From Adenophora triphylla var. japonica (Eukaryota; Streptophyta; Magnoliopsida; Asterales; Campanulaceae), in contig JAFEMH010001351.1 of assembly GCA_022495995.1 (NCBI GenBank), positions 228,501 through 292,500 on the forward strand: a stretch of DNA of 64,000 bases, read 5' to 3'. The notes below the pieces were generated by a model. That model searched no databases. It saw only the letters and a list, made by a program, of their open reading frames with translations, and was not told the DNA's origin. This document shows positions 35,648 through 48,836 of the stretch, one piece after another. The position numbers and the translations under genes were made by a program. Each line of letters begins with the position of its first letter. Position 1 is the first letter of the stretch.

Positions 35648-36502
35648 ATGTAAGACCCAACAATCCTCGGCCTCTTCTTTTCTTCAACCGAACTTGGCTC
35701 AGCACGCTTTGCCGCCTTCTTCTTCTCGCGCTCCTCAATTACTTCTTCCTGTGATTTGGTAAATGAAGTTTCAACTATAAAGTCTGCCAACGCTTGCGCC
35801 TTAATAGCTCGGCGAGATTCATATCTGATGTCGAATTCTGTCAACTCAATCGACCACTTCAAAAGTCTTCCCGCAGACCGTCCGTAAAATCTTCCTCAAA
35901 GGAGCGTCAGTCAAAACAACAATCGTATGAGCGACAAAATATGCCCTTAGCTTTCCCGCCGCCACCACCAATGCATATGCTAACTTTTCTGCATTAAAAT
36001 ATCTCGACTCAACTCGCCAATGCCTTAGATACATAATATACAGCCTTTGAATTCCCCATCTTCCTCACCAATACTGCGGCATCGCATAGTCAGAGGCTGC
36101 CAAATAAACAAACAATTCTTCCCCTTCCACAGGGCTACTCAATAACGGCGGCTTCCCCAAATAAGATTTCATTTCCTCAAAGGCTGCTCCGCATTCCTCG
36201 CTCCACTCAAATTTCTTCCCGCCCTTCAACACCTTAAAGAACGGCAAACATCTCTCCGCCGACTTCGAAATAAACCTTCCTAGGGCAATAATCCTCCCAT
36301 TCAAACGCTGAATCTCGCGGATAGATTTGGGTGGCGACATATCTAATAACGCCTGAATTTTTTCTGGGTTGGCCTCAATCCCGCGCCTATTTACCAAAAA
36401 TCCCAGAAACTTTCCCGCCGTAACGCCAAATGTGCACTTACTAGGATTCAACTTCATCGAGTTCCTTCTCAGGTTCTCGAAAGTTTCGGCGAGATCCAAC
36501 AA
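35599..36502 (-). pseudogene. RT thumb and first RNase H, in three frames
   Basis: Frame 36065-36502 continues RT with LNPSKCTFGVTAGKFLGFLV and runs into RNase H (LFVYLAASDYA). A frameshift near 36075 moves to 35846-36034, which contains EKLAYALVVAAGKLRAYF and TIVVLTDAPLRKIL. Another shift near 35870 leads to 35599-35862 with WSIELTEFDIRYESR and AIKAQALADF, followed by a charged linker that leads into the second RNase H. These are the usual gypsy RT-RNase H connections, so the breaks are late damage. Confidence 0.85.
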
Positions 36503-36535
36503 GTGATTGCTTTCCCGGCCTTGATCACCATGTCA

Positions 36536-38320
36536 TCAATGTATGCTTCTATATTCCGCCCAATTTGAGACTTGAATACCTCGTTCACCATCCTTTGGTA
36601 TGTCGCCCGCATTCTTCAAACCGAAAGGCATCATTTTGTAACAAAAATTTCCCTTTGGAGTCCTAAACGCCGTTTTCGCCTTGTCTTCCTCCGCCATCTT
36701 AATCTGGGTGATATCCCGAATAAGCATCAATAAAATCAACACTCGTGACTCCGAAATGGAATCCACCAACTTATCAATCTTGGGTAAAGGATAGCAATCC
36801 TTGGGACATGCTGTATTCAAATCAGTAAAATCAATGCACATTCTCCACTTCTTGTTTGACTTCAAAACCATAACGGGACAAGCCAACCACACCGGATATT
36901 GAATTTTCTCGATTATTCCCGCCTTCAACAACTTTTCCACTTCTTCCAATACTGCCATCTCTTTCTCCGGCGACAAATGCCTTACCCTTTGCTTAAATGG
37001 CTCCACCTTAGGATCAGCATTCAAACAATGCAGAGCAACACTCTCATCAATACCCTTCATGTCCTCCGGTCTCCAAGCGAATACATCCAAATTTTCCTTC
37101 AAAAAATCAACCAAAGCTTCTCGCTCATCCCGCGACAGTTGCTTGCCGATCTTCACCTTCTGCTCGGGAAAATAACAATTGATTTCTACCTCCTCCAATT
37201 CTTCTCCTGCCTTGATATCTGGTTCGTCTCGCACCTGCAACGTTTCCACCTCTATCCTTTTCCTCTTTCTCATACCAATGGGGACTGGCCTTTTAGGATC
37301 ATCAAATACATTACCAGTGGGCCGCCCCTGAGCGTCCTCTACTTCAATGGTTTCATAATCACCATCAGATTCATCTATAAGTACTTTAACGTTTCCATCA
37401 ATCACCTCTTCGATCCTTGGCTCCTCCATACTGACTAGCCTTACTACCCTGACATAACTTAGACTGGGCGTGGCTCTCACCATTTCCATTGCCCAACTAT
37501 CCTCTTCATCATCATCGCTATGCTCCACCATGCCGGATCTTACATCTCGCCAAACTGCAATCTCCTCCATCTTTTCTCGCCTAACCTCAGCATCAGAATC
37601 TTGTTCATCCACAATACAAACTTCCCGCCTTCTTCTGGACACCCTTACCTCCCGCCCTGAAACTTGGTTTGTCGCTCCAGCCACTATAGCAGTTCCCTTT
37701 CTCATACTCTCCGTTATGACCCAATCTGGTTCGCCCTTCTCCACCTCTACAATCTTAACCATATTTATCTTTAACTGACTAGATTCTACTTTGGACGTCA
37801 TCGAAATTGTACTCTCCGCCTTAGCTTTCAACATCTCTTTTTGCTTTCTTACCACCGTGACTGCCTCACTCTTCAAGCAACCTATTCCATTGGCCGTGGG
37901 GTACTTCACTCTCTGATGGGGAATTGACAGAACCATTTCAAAGCTCAACATGAACGGGATCCCCACTATAGCATTATAAGGAGACACAATGTCAACTACC
38001 ATGAATTCGACATTCTCGCATCTCGCCAACTTTCCTTCACCAATTTCAACATCCAACATAATCGTGCCTTTAACCTTAACAGAATGATTAGTGAAACCCT
38101 CAAGATATCCCTTATGAGGCACCAAATTTGCCTCTGTATAATTCATCCTTTTAAAAGCATCATAATAGAGCACATTCCTGCTCGCCCCAGAGTCTACCAT
38201 GACTCGCTGCACAATATTATTGCCTGGATACATGGTGATGATAATTGGCTGACTCCTATGGCTTTTGGTGACAACCAATTCTCGCCTGGAAAAACTGATC
38301 ACCCTATCTTGACTGGCGAG
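36536..38320 (-). pseudogene. Protease, long acidic linker and RT fingers/palm
   Basis: Part of a 994-codon open frame (39520-36536, residues about 400-994). The aspartic protease has DSGAS (443-447) and, later, SPYNAIVGIPF. A 240-residue charged linker (about 550-790) separates it from RT. RT shows ACPVMVLKSNKKWRMCIDFTDLN and MMPFGLKNAG. Motif A, expected near residues 928-940, is missing from this frame: the bases for it are present in the +1 frame (36708-36739), flanked by two small compensating indels. After KNAG (near 36607) another frameshift occurs. The YIDDM box then lies in a different frame at about 36530-36545. The RT cannot be functional as read. Confidence 0.92.
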
Positions 38321-40219
38321 AAACTGAGGAACGTCAAACGTATGCGTCAAAGTCATGATTTGGGTATTCAACTGAGATACACTGGGTAATGGATCGTGAA
38401 TGACATCCACCAAATTTCTCTCAGGTCTACGTTGATCATCCCGCCCAACATTCTCCTCCAAATACTCCTGCAAGAAACCTCTGTCGATCTTCCCCTGAAT
38501 CAATCTTCTTAAATTATAACAATCATCAGTCTTGTGTCCTTTATCTTTGTGAAACTCACAATAGCTATTCTGATCTCTAGCCGGACCAGTTCCTGGAGTA
38601 ATAGGAAAAGGTTCAGGTAAATTTATTTTCTTCATGATCTCACTGATAGGAGTGTTCAACCGACTATATTTGATGTCTGTCTTTGGCTTGAACTCTCCTT
38701 GACCTCCCATGCGGCCTTCTCCACGGCCTCCACTTCTTCCCGCTTGACTGGCTCCTCTGCTGCCGCCAAATCCTCTCCGCTCATCTCGCACTACCTCCAC
38801 CCTTTCACCCCCCACTTTCTTGGTCTGATTTGCCACTGGAGTTCCTTTGGTCTTAACTCTAGCTCCGCTACAAAATCCCCGTACTCTTTCATATAACTCC
38901 CCTGTAGTCTTTGGCAATCTCATTCCTAACTCCTGCTTAAAGTGTCCTGGCTGCAAACTGGTGTTATATAACATGATTATCTCGCCTTGAGCGATGTCAG
39001 GGACTTGATTCGCCACTCCCATGAACCTGTCTGTGAAAGTCGCAATCCCTTCTCCATCCTTTTGTTTAAGGCTGCACAACTCCGTCTTTTGAACTGGTTG
39101 TGATCCTGACGCACTAAATCTCGCCAAGAATTTCTCCCTGAAATCTTGATACCCCGTTATAGAATCTTCAGGCTGTGCTAAGAACCAATCCAATGCGTGA
39201 TCTGCCAGAGTGCTCACCAAAGCTCGACACAAAACTGCTTCATTCTCAGTCAACAGCGACATGGTTGCTTCGAATCCTCCCACATGAGTTACTGCTCTAG
39301 ATTTTCCTGAATAACTTGACAAAGTTGGCATTCGAAAACTTGGGTCTGGGGCAACACCTTTGATACTTTGGGTGAAAGGAGCCAAAAAAGGCTTTTTTCC
39401 TTCTACTTTCTTTATTCCCGCCTCTAAATCCTTAATTTTCCTCGCCATCTCAGCCATCTCATTTCTCAACTTTTGTTCCTCTTCCTTCTTAGCCTTCTCT
39501 GCCTCATTAGCCTTGGCCAATTCTGCGGCTTTTATGGCTTCTGCGAGCTTCTCTGCTTCTGCCGCCCTTACCGCCTCTGCAGCTCTCCGCTCCCTTTCCT
39601 TATCATACTCTTTATCTTTCCTATCTTGTCGCCGTCGCTCCCTATCCCGTGGTGACCTCTCACGATGTCGCCTAGCATCATGATGTCGCGATATCTGGGT
39701 CCTTTCCTTGCCACGTCCTTCGTCGTGCGTGGAGCCGCTAGATTCATTACTGTCATATTCAAAGTAATAAGATTCTTCTTTGGAGTTGCCTGGCTTATGG
39801 TATATTTTCTATCTCCTCTTCTTTCTTGCTTCCAAGCCATCATCCCGCCTTCGATTTTCCGCTAATCTCCTGGGCAACTGCATATCTAAATCCTGTCTTG
39901 GTCTATTAGCCACGCTAGCGCTAACCTCTCGATTTTGCCCGCCGACATGGGATCCTCCCTCTTGTACATTCAGTAACTCTTCAGGAACGTGGGAAGGCTC
40001 CACATGTAACTCCTTCAATTGTTGATTATTGGCGAGAACATGCATCCACGCCTCATTGTCCGCCCTTAACTTTTCAATCCTTTCTCTTACTTCTGCATTC
40101 TTCGACTTCGCGGGAACTTGACCTTCATCTACTGCCTTGGCTCTTTCCACTCTCACCCTTTCCTCCTCCACCCTATCCCGCCTAACGCTGGTGTTGGTCT
40201 CGGACGTATGGACCTCCAC
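38321..40219 (-). pseudogene. gag of the gypsy element, with one in-frame stop
   Basis: The 994-codon frame is open upstream to an in-frame TAG at 39809-39811 and beyond it to 40219 in the same frame, so gag has one nonsense codon. The N-terminal part is highly charged (repeated RD/ER, then AAEAEKLAEAIKAAELAK, probably coiled coil). The capsid-like part follows with MSLLTENEAVLCRALVSTL, DWFLAQPEDSI and ELCSLKQKDGEGI. A zinc-knuckle-like CEFHKDKGHKTDDC lies at residues 321-334. No ATG opens the frame near 40219. An ATG at about 40255 in another frame (MLVREAG) may be the original start, separated by a frameshift. Confidence 0.85.
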
Positions 40220-40745
40220 CCCTTTCGTATCCTACTCCAGCCTCCCGCACGAGCATCCTTAGCATTTGGAGTTGCCAATGTTAAGTTCGAGCCGCCCTAG
40301 AGGGGGTAGCTTTTTCTGACCAACCACCATAACTTGCTTCCAACTAACTGTATACTTTTACATACACTTCAAGCCAAGTAACACCTTTTCACAATAAACC
40401 AATTGTTCTGACAACTTTACAAGTCACTTTCTGAAAACAAAACGCCTTTAATACATGTACTAATGAACTTACGACCTTTATAGCCAAGGACAACTTTATG
40501 ACTTTCTGGAATAAATACAACAATCCAAAAAACAACCTCTGACAAGTACCATCTGAGAATCCTCCTTGGTTCTCTAGTTAACTAGCTTTTACTCCTTTGA
40601 CCAAACTGACAGAATCTTCTGGGCTCCACCGACAGAACAACAACAGTATTCCACCTTCTTTCTCACCTCCGACCGTCACCAACAACCACCCAAACTTCAC
40701 CTAGCCACCCAAAGAAGAACGTCAGGTCCCGGCAACGGAACCAAC
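40220..40745 (-). promoter_or_regulatory. 5' leader and primer-binding site of the gypsy element
   Basis: Leader between the 5' LTR and gag. Directly after the LTR the minus strand reads TTGGTTCCGTTGCCGGGACC (40726-40745), close to the primer-binding site complementary to tRNA-Asp used by several Tat and Athila elements but with a few mismatches. The rest is AC-rich non-coding sequence. Confidence 0.6.
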
Positions 40746-41533
40746 TGATGCTACCATGAAAAATGGGGTTGATCAGGAGCTGACTCTTCAGCTATTCCCA
40801 TGGATACTCCGGCTGATCTTCTTGGGATGACTCGCCTGGTAACCTACACACACACAAGTCACAGTGAACTAAACCGGGGGTGACTCCGGTGAAACCCCTC
40901 CGGCGTGAGAATCAGTAAGGTTATCTGGTCCAGTAACTATTGTAGAAAGAAAGTAATGAAAAGGAGAGAGAGTCTTTAGAAAAAGAGTAGGACTTACCTC
41001 ATAATGCTGAATTTTGCCTATTTATATCACAAAATGAGTATAGGCCATACCTGTAGGGACACGTGTCAATCATCTGAGCCTTGCCAGTCAACTGCCCTCA
41101 AAGTTAGTAAAAAGTACTACCAATCCCATCATGTTGCACTGTTTTACATTATGGGGGTGGATACCACGTGTCACTATCCAAATTACTCGCTGGTAATTTA
41201 GCTGAGCTTGTCGCCTGGCGACAAATTCACTAAGGCGACAAGACCTATTTGGCTGCTCATTCTTAATTACACTTTGACTACCCGAAATTCATATAAAAAG
41301 GGGGTAGGGAGTATGCTATGTAATCTTCTCACCGTAGGTACTTCCCGCCTACACTTTTATTCCCGCAACACATTGCATCCATGCCACGTGCTATGTTATC
41401 TCGTCATTTTTAAGGCGGAATGTTACTTTTTGCCTTATTTGATTTTCATGGCCCATTCTAAGTCAATTGGCCCACTGTACCCATTGAACCCTTTGCACTG
41501 TCTAAGCCCAATCCATATTTCATAATCACTTCA
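40746..41533 (-). repeat. 5' LTR of the gypsy element
   Basis: A 788-bp direct repeat of 27814-28598, bounded by TG and CA on the minus strand. A short patch around 41185-41200 differs strongly from the other LTR, and the remainder has scattered substitutions. It should contain the promoter for gag-pol; no single TATA box was chosen. Confidence 0.92.
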
Positions 41534-41677
41534 AGTCTCATTGCCAATTTCATTAATTTATTGGATGAATAAGTTGAGATGTGAAATTCACATGTCATTT
41601 TTATGGAGTATTTTCTACATTTGTCCCTAAATAAATTATTAAAATATTTTTAAATTTGTTTTTAGTAAAGAGCAGAT

Positions 41678-42431
41678 TGTTGAAAAACTATGTTGCGTGT
41701 GAAGAAAATTGTTTATTTTCGTTACATGAATCGTTTTCGTTTGATAAAGGTTATTGTGAGTTCATGTTCCACTTTTTGAGATATTGAAATAATATATCTA
41801 TATGTCCAATTTGAAATTGGATGAAAAATATACAATTGATCAAAGTTGGTGAATTGAAAGTGTAACTTTTAAAATTTAACCTACTATTAATATGACACGA
41901 TTCTTAGATTAATTGGAATCATTACCTTGCATTTGGGGCTACAAAATGTGGACTAACGTCCCATAATTTTAAAAGTAATGACTCCCAAATTAATAATGAT
42001 TAATTTGACACTCATAATTGACTTTTGATGGAGCTATATGTTGAGAAACCTATAATTATATGAAGATAACTTTTTCTATCAATCTTTTGCCTCTCTCAAT
42101 TTGTTATTCTTCATCCTTTGACCTTCATGAAAATATTTAATGTTGATATTGTCCAAGCATAGCGAAATACGCCGGAAAACTTAAGTGCGTAGTTGTTCCG
42201 ATTCATTCGTTCTATCCTAAGATATTAACGTCCATTGAAGGCCTCGAGCACTCGTAGAGAGAGGAAAAAATTGGTCTTAAGATGGATGTGTCACACACGG
42301 CTCGGACTCAAGTAAAACCTAGACGATGATCATACGGTTTTTTCTTTTTGTTCAATTTTATATTGTAACTTGTAGTGTATTTCTATTGTAATTCGTTTTA
42401 TTTTGTGCTCATTGTAAGATTTTGTTTAACA
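41678..42431 (+). repeat. 5' LTR of the third, older copia relative
   Basis: Begins TGTTGAAAAACTATG and ends TTTAACA, and aligns along its length with the LTR at 4207-5063 with much divergence (shared GCCGGAAAACTTAAGTGC, CGAGCACTCGTAG, GTGTCACACACG). At 754 bp it is shorter because the ~44-bp unit is not triplicated. Confidence 0.85.
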
Positions 42432-42498
42432 ATTTTAAGACTAAATCTTATTTGAAAAAGGATTACGAATTTGAGAAATCTGGTATAGCGGTGGTCGT

Positions 42499-45491
42499 TG
42501 TGAGGACCCCGACCCGAAACTTAACACGTGTCCCGAGTAAGAGCGTTCCCAAATTGTAAAAGAACCACCTGAACTTAAAAATCTTTTGGCCTAATCTTGA
42601 AAAGAACCAAACTTTAATTAAATACTCTTCAAGTAATAACTTGAATCATTTTCCTTTGAAGTAAATAAAACATGAACCATCTTTTCCAACATACTTAAAA
42701 GGATAGACAATACCTTAATTTACAAAAGGTCCCAATTAAAATCTTTACAAAAGTTTATACAAATGACTCCAACAAATGAGTAATACCAAAACACAACCAC
42801 ATATCCCATTTAAGACATAAACGTACCCAACAACCCAAAAGACGTGTACAACTCCTCCCCGTCCTCACTGGTCGGTTCCTCCTGTTTCAGGATCTAAAAA
42901 CATTAAAGGGAGAAGGGTGAGAATAAATCTCAATAAGCTATTATGAATGAAGCAAGATGCCAAATAAGATGCAACACATAGCATGGTTACACATAACACA
43001 TTATTAAAGCGGTAAACACCTTACGTTACCTCATTTTACCTTTTCCGTCTGAACAATAAGTCGTACAACGTGGGAGTAAAACTCCACTCTTTGGTGAACT
43101 GCCCTCATGCACATTCACCGCTTATAGGACTCATACCCCAGAGATCCATAGAAGGAAAGAAGATACTTATATGACCCTTATTCAGAGTATCATATAATAT
43201 CGTCGCTATCTGTAAAGCTTTTGGCTTAATACAGAAGCATTCCACCTAACTCCATAAAATCGCAATGACCGTAAGGCTTTTGGCTCAATACGTAAGCTTG
43301 CACACCCACTCTGTGGCCACAGTAGAGGACGGTCACAGGTATAATGATCTTCAATCATTTATAAAACAAATCCATAATTGATTGTATTCCATTATACCCC
43401 CGAATCTCATATAATATAAACACGTTCAAGCACATAATAGATACTTGAAATAAAATCCACCAAAGAGATAAGAATATAACAACATGGTAATGTATACTCA
43501 TGTTAAATCAATACTATAGTTCAACATTCATTTAATACACTATGCATAATACCATCAATGAATATGAATTCAGGTAAGGTAACAATGTAACCAAATAATC
43601 CACACTTGGGATACAATATAACAATATGCCAAATAGTCCACACTTGGGATACCAAGGTATCCATATAATCAATAATTTCACAGTTGGGATAACAATGCAA
43701 CAATGTGATGCATATACATTTCTAACTAACGCAATAGTGTATCTTATAGCTTCTACACTATTCAAACTAACCACCAAGGATAGGGAAGCAAGTAAGGCCA
43801 CCATGTACCATAAACCATTCCCACGTAGTCATTACACAACCTTGAATAATCTTAATAAAAGTTCAAGATCTAATTCCCAAGTTTGAACCACTTTGGTGAA
43901 GTTACCAATCAAGCTTATCAACCATTTTCCGGACAATATTTAAACTACTTCCACAATTCCATTTTGACCAAGTAAGACATCATGGTATAGCCAAAGTATT
44001 CTACTTTAATTTAGGTTAAAGAGGGTTCATTTATATACTAGTTAGATTGGGTTTAAACAGCTTAGAAAATGGTCAAGAGTAACCAGGCCAGGGCACAACT
44101 CGTGCCCCAGGGCACGACTCGTGCCCATTTGACCTTCCCCAGATTCAGGCGTCCCCAGCAAGGCACGACTTCAGCTTACCATTGATCACGACTCGTCCCA
44201 CCCTCAGGCACGACTCGTGCCACAGGGCACGACTCGTGCCCTGAACCCAGAATTCAGAACAGAGCTGCACAACATCAGCAATCCATTTCCAAGTACCAAA
44301 ACCAACATTTTCTATTTTAAGGTCACCCAAAACCAGTCCCAAACATTTTTAACATGATACCAAACTATTTTAATCCAAGGAAGAGGAACCTAGTCTATCT
44401 ACAACTTGATTATTTTTTCCATTATACCTCTAAATTCCAAGTTTAACTTCCTTGATTCAACTTAAATCATACTCTCTTGCCTTTAACATCTTCCATTAGC
44501 ATCAATACATCCCAAACCATTATACCACTTAGAACAACCATTTTCCTTCTAGCCAACACATCCCAACACTAACCAAAACCTTTTAGTATCAAAACTTGAT
44601 TCCATTTTAACATGCAACCATTTCTTGTAAATCATTAACACCATAAACCCATTACTAACCATTTCCTTCACTTTTTAATTCTAGTAAATTGGCCAAAACC
44701 CACATTCAATACTTACACCTAAACCATTAACATCCACAATTACTCTATACCACTCTTCTTTCAACTTAGATCACCATTTTACAACCAAAATCAATTCAAC
44801 CTTGATTAAACCATTTCAACTCAAATTAACATTATTCAAACTACCAAAAATCATTTTCTTTCAACAAGAGATTCAATAACACATAAAGTGAGCAATTATT
44901 AGAAGGAAGTCATAATAACTTACAAAATTGATGTGAACAAAACATTTATCTTCCGGGCTTGATGCGCTCCCCTCGCCGCCACGATCAAGAATATGCAAAC
45001 GGATTGTAAAATGGAAGGGAGTTGGATTTACTATGATTTTTAGAAGGAAAAGGTTGGAGGGAGGTTTTCCATGGAGGAATTGGAAGAGGAAGAAGATGAT
45101 TGAAGAAAATGGGGAGGTTAAAGGGAAGGAGGTGATGGGAAAAAGTAAGAAGTATGGTCTCACATGCTTCCCCTTTGACTAAGTAAAGAAATAATTCAAC
45201 CTTTCCACTTAAGCCCCTCAAAATCCAAGGAATTACATCTAACACTTTAACTTCTATTCTTTACACAAAGACACCTCACCCTCTCATAATATTTTATTTA
45301 TTTATTTTATTATACTCCACCATACTATCTTATTTTATTTTCAATTAAACCTTAAAGCCTTAAAGTTATCTCATAATCATCTTAACTTTTCATGAAAGTC
45401 AAAGACATAAAATAAGCACATAAAGATAACAATTATCATAAAATGCACATAATAGGATGCTAAATTAGTGCTTAGGGTTAGGGTCGTTACA
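42499..45491 (-). mobile_element. Solo LTR (~3 kb) of a Ty3/gypsy element, probably Tekay/Del-like
   Basis: A 2993-bp insertion with TG...CA ends. On the minus strand it starts TGTAACGACCCTAACCC and ends GGGTCGGGGTCCTCACA, terminal sequences typical of large chromovirus LTRs. It is flanked by a perfect 5-bp duplication GTCGT (42494-42498 and 45492-45496) and interrupts the older copia leader. There is no gag, pol, primer site or second LTR, so it is best read as a solo LTR left by LTR-LTR recombination. Short ORFs inside have no domains. The lineage assignment rests on terminal motifs only. Confidence 0.8.
44091..44241. repeat. Short palindrome cluster inside the solo LTR
   Basis: GGGCACGACTCGTGCCC and close variants occur about six times. 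Each intact copy is a perfect inverted repeat with 8-bp arms around one central base. Copies at 44110-44126 and 44225-44241 are exact; others carry one or more changes. Confidence 0.85.
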
Positions 45492-48400
45492 GTCGTGGCA
45501 GAAAAGATGCAAAAAAATGGAAAAAGATGGAAGAGACGGAGGGAGAAAAATTGCATCGCGTTTTTGCAATGACCAAATGTGGTAAAACTATAATTTCGAT
45601 TCGTTAACCGTTGAATCGAGCTCAAATTTGGTGAGCAAGTTATAGACTCATAGAAGAACATTTTGTATGGTGTAGATCAGAACCTATTATATGTAAATGG
45701 ATATAAAATTTTCGAAAAATAGTAGTTCGTGAAGAAATTTTTTTGAACATATAATGAACTAACAGATCAACATCAAAGATGTTGCAATGATTGTATAAAA
45801 TAATCGTGGTGATCCCACATATAATGTTTATACAATGGATGAGATGTATCTTAAAGTTTACGAGAATCATAGTGAGAAAACTTGAAAATTTAGTTGGAAC
45901 TAAGTTGACAAGATGAACATTAAAAGATGTAATGTAGTCTTTAATTTTACATTTTATAAATGATGTATTGACAAAGATAATAGAATTTATTGAAAGAAGT
46001 TGTTAAATCCTATTACTGTCAATAGTGACAAAAGTCACAAAGATAAAAACATTAAAACTTATTTAAAAAAAAGTTGTTGAATTCTATTGTTGTGAAAATT
46101 GACAAAAGTCACAAAAACTAAACCTATATGACTTCTTATAAAAAGTTGTTAAAACCTATTAGTGGAATGAGTGACTAATGCCATAAATATAAAAACAATA
46201 GAATTTCTTTAAGTTAGTTTTTAAATTCTATTTTTGTCAATGATGATAAATGACACAAAATATTTAGAAGGAATTTTTTTAAAAGAAATTGTGTATTATG
46301 TAAATGAGAATATAAATTTCTCTAATTTAGAGGTACTCCAATATGATACCTTAATTTTTTTGGAATAATTAACCTGCAGTTATAATTTCATTAAAAAAAA
46401 TTAGAGGTTTATAAATATGGGTTGATATAAGAAACAAATTGTGTTAATTCTCCTATTGAATTAGCAATTTATTATTGGAGTGAATTATCTAATTAATTTA
46501 GAGAGTTATATTTGTAACAACAAAGTTATAATTAAAGACAATGTTTTGGGGAAGGCTCACTGCGTGGATGCATATCTCCAACGAAATGTGGTTGTTCCAA
46601 GTATTCCAGCTCACCGTAGTGAAAAGTTATAAAATTTTGTTAGTTTCGACTTTAAGTGATAACAACAATAGATGCTCTACTTTATCACCTTGAACTTAGT
46701 GATGTTTCTTATGAAAGATTCTAGAAAGTTTGGTGAAAAATAAGACGGATGTTTAAGTCGTGAGTGCGGTTGAAGCATATGAATTTCTTTTGCCGAAATT
46801 ATATACTTAACTGATTGTCGGATTTGTTATATTACATATATAGTAGCAAGAAAATGGCAAAAGAATTGTGGGAGTCTTTGTACTATAAATATTAAAACCG
46901 AGAATGCGAGTGAAATTAAATTCATTGTAGTCTGATTTCTTGATTTTAAAATAGTGGACTTGATAAATCGTAAAAAGTAAAATGGAAGAATTTAAAATAA
47001 TATTTCATGAAAATCATGTCGAATGAATGATGTTGAGTGAAATTCTCAAGTGACGACAATAATTAAGAAATTAAATCCTACTTGAAAAAGATTTCAATAA
47101 TCACCTCAAACATAAATGAATGTTAAGGTACTTGTTATTCATATTTGTGTTGAAAAAGATAATAGAGTTTCAAGAAGAAGATGTCTAATACTTTTTGTAA
47201 CGAAAGCAAATGTGATGAAGCATTTCGAAATGCTTAATGCAAAGACAATGTTGGTCAAACTTGTATGGAAAAAAATTGTTTGAAAAGTCAAACTTGTTTG
47301 ACAAAGTAAACTTGTTTGAAAACTCAAATTTGTTTGAAAAGTCAAACTTGCTTAAAAAGTCAAACTTGTTTGAAAAAGTCAAACATATACCTGATGTCTT
47401 GAGAGACAATGGTACATGTTATTAAGAATGATATTCATGATGTTTGAATGAATGAATTGGAAATTGTATCACCGATGGGTTGAGTTAGTGATCAATAATG
47501 AGAATAAGTCTCGTTAGTTGGATCATATTTTCTCATTCAAAAATGAATTCAGACAAGATGTGCAATGTGTGTTGAACTAAATCATCATATTCTAAGCATA
47601 GTGATGTTTTATAATATTTATAGATTGTTCAAACGCATAGCAATAATAACAATGTTATTGTTATATGAATTGAGTGTTCTATTGCTAAGTTGTTGGACCA
47701 TGTGTAGATTGGTCCTTGAAAGGAGAAGTTGGAAAACAACTTAACAAAGAGATAAGAGATGATGAGGATGAAATACTAATGATTGTAGTTTGTGTAAAAC
47801 ATGAGTTTGTATACAAAATATTCACCTTGTACACATTATCAAATGATGTTGATAAACGAAATGATAACATTGGTGCTAATTTAGAGCTACCCAAAAATGT
47901 GGGGGTGTGTTTAATTTGGAAATATAACTACCTTTAGAAAAGTTGCCCCAAGAAAATAATGAAATGTCCATATGAAGTATGAAAACGTAGGCATACGTAC
48001 ACTTGTGAATATGGGGATGCTTCGCAAAGTAGAAAATCCAATTATCAAAGACATTGAAATGATTACTAAATGGTGAATCATGTTTCAAGAGTTATGTTCA
48101 TAACAATTGTGTATATTGATTTGTTATGTATGATTCAATAAGTTTGAATATATATAAAAATCTAAGGAAAACTAACTCAATTGAAATCAAATATTGATGT
48201 CAAATTCATGAAAATGAATAAATGATACTTTGGATTAAATAGATCAAAGTGTTGAAACGGTTAAAGAAATGAGGACTAGAAGAAAACGTGCTAGTATGTA
48301 AAGTCATTATATGAAATAAAACAAGTACAAAGATAATGACATTAAAAATTTGAATGTGTGAATTTAAACAAGAGTGACTATGCCATTTTATTGATGAAAT

Positions 48401-48836
48401 TCCTAAATTATATGTTGAACTCGAAAAATTCTAGTAAATTTGATCCGTGGATTCAAATTCAAGGAAAACTAATTGACTCATTATTAAACAAGTGATTAGG
48501 TGGATATTCTTGATTAATTTTAAAAAGATCAATATGGAATATCTAGAAAGAAATTGAATTCGAGTTAACAATATGGATAAAAGTTCGTGTTAGCAAGATA
48601 TTATATTGCTAAAGTCAATCTATGATTGAAAAGATAAATAGCAATGTATAATGGTAGTCTAGACATATATTTCTAAGATATAATATCATTAGACAACTAA
48701 TCTCAACTAATTTGACTATGTAAGGTCAAATGATAAATGGATCTGTTAACCAAATGGTTAAACAGAGAGTTAGTTGAAAGCTCGATAAAGGGAATGTGGC
48801 TTAAGCCTCTTAAAAGTTAAACGCATCGAAAATCCC

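Larger units (their letters stand above)
27814..41533 (-). mobile_element. 13.7-kb Ty3/gypsy retrotransposon, Tat-like, with an antisense gene
   Basis: A complete insertion bounded by LTRs at 40746-41533 (5') and 27814-28598 (3') and by a perfect 5-bp target duplication AGTCT (27809-27813, 41534-41538). On the minus strand the order is LTR, primer-binding site, gag, protease, RT, RNase H, a second archaeal-type RNase H, integrase, tandem hairpin repeat, antisense gene, purine tract, LTR. The extra RNase H before integrase marks the plant Tat lineage. An additional ORF near the 3' end on the opposite strand is known in some Tat relatives, for example maize Grande. The LTRs differ at roughly a dozen sites in their first 270 bp, so the insertion is not recent. 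gag-pol is inactivated. Confidence 0.93.

Noticed and set aside
36899..37438. 179-codon plus-strand ORF opposite pol
   Set aside because: Shadow of the pol reading frame; no domain, no promoter and no splice sites to support it.
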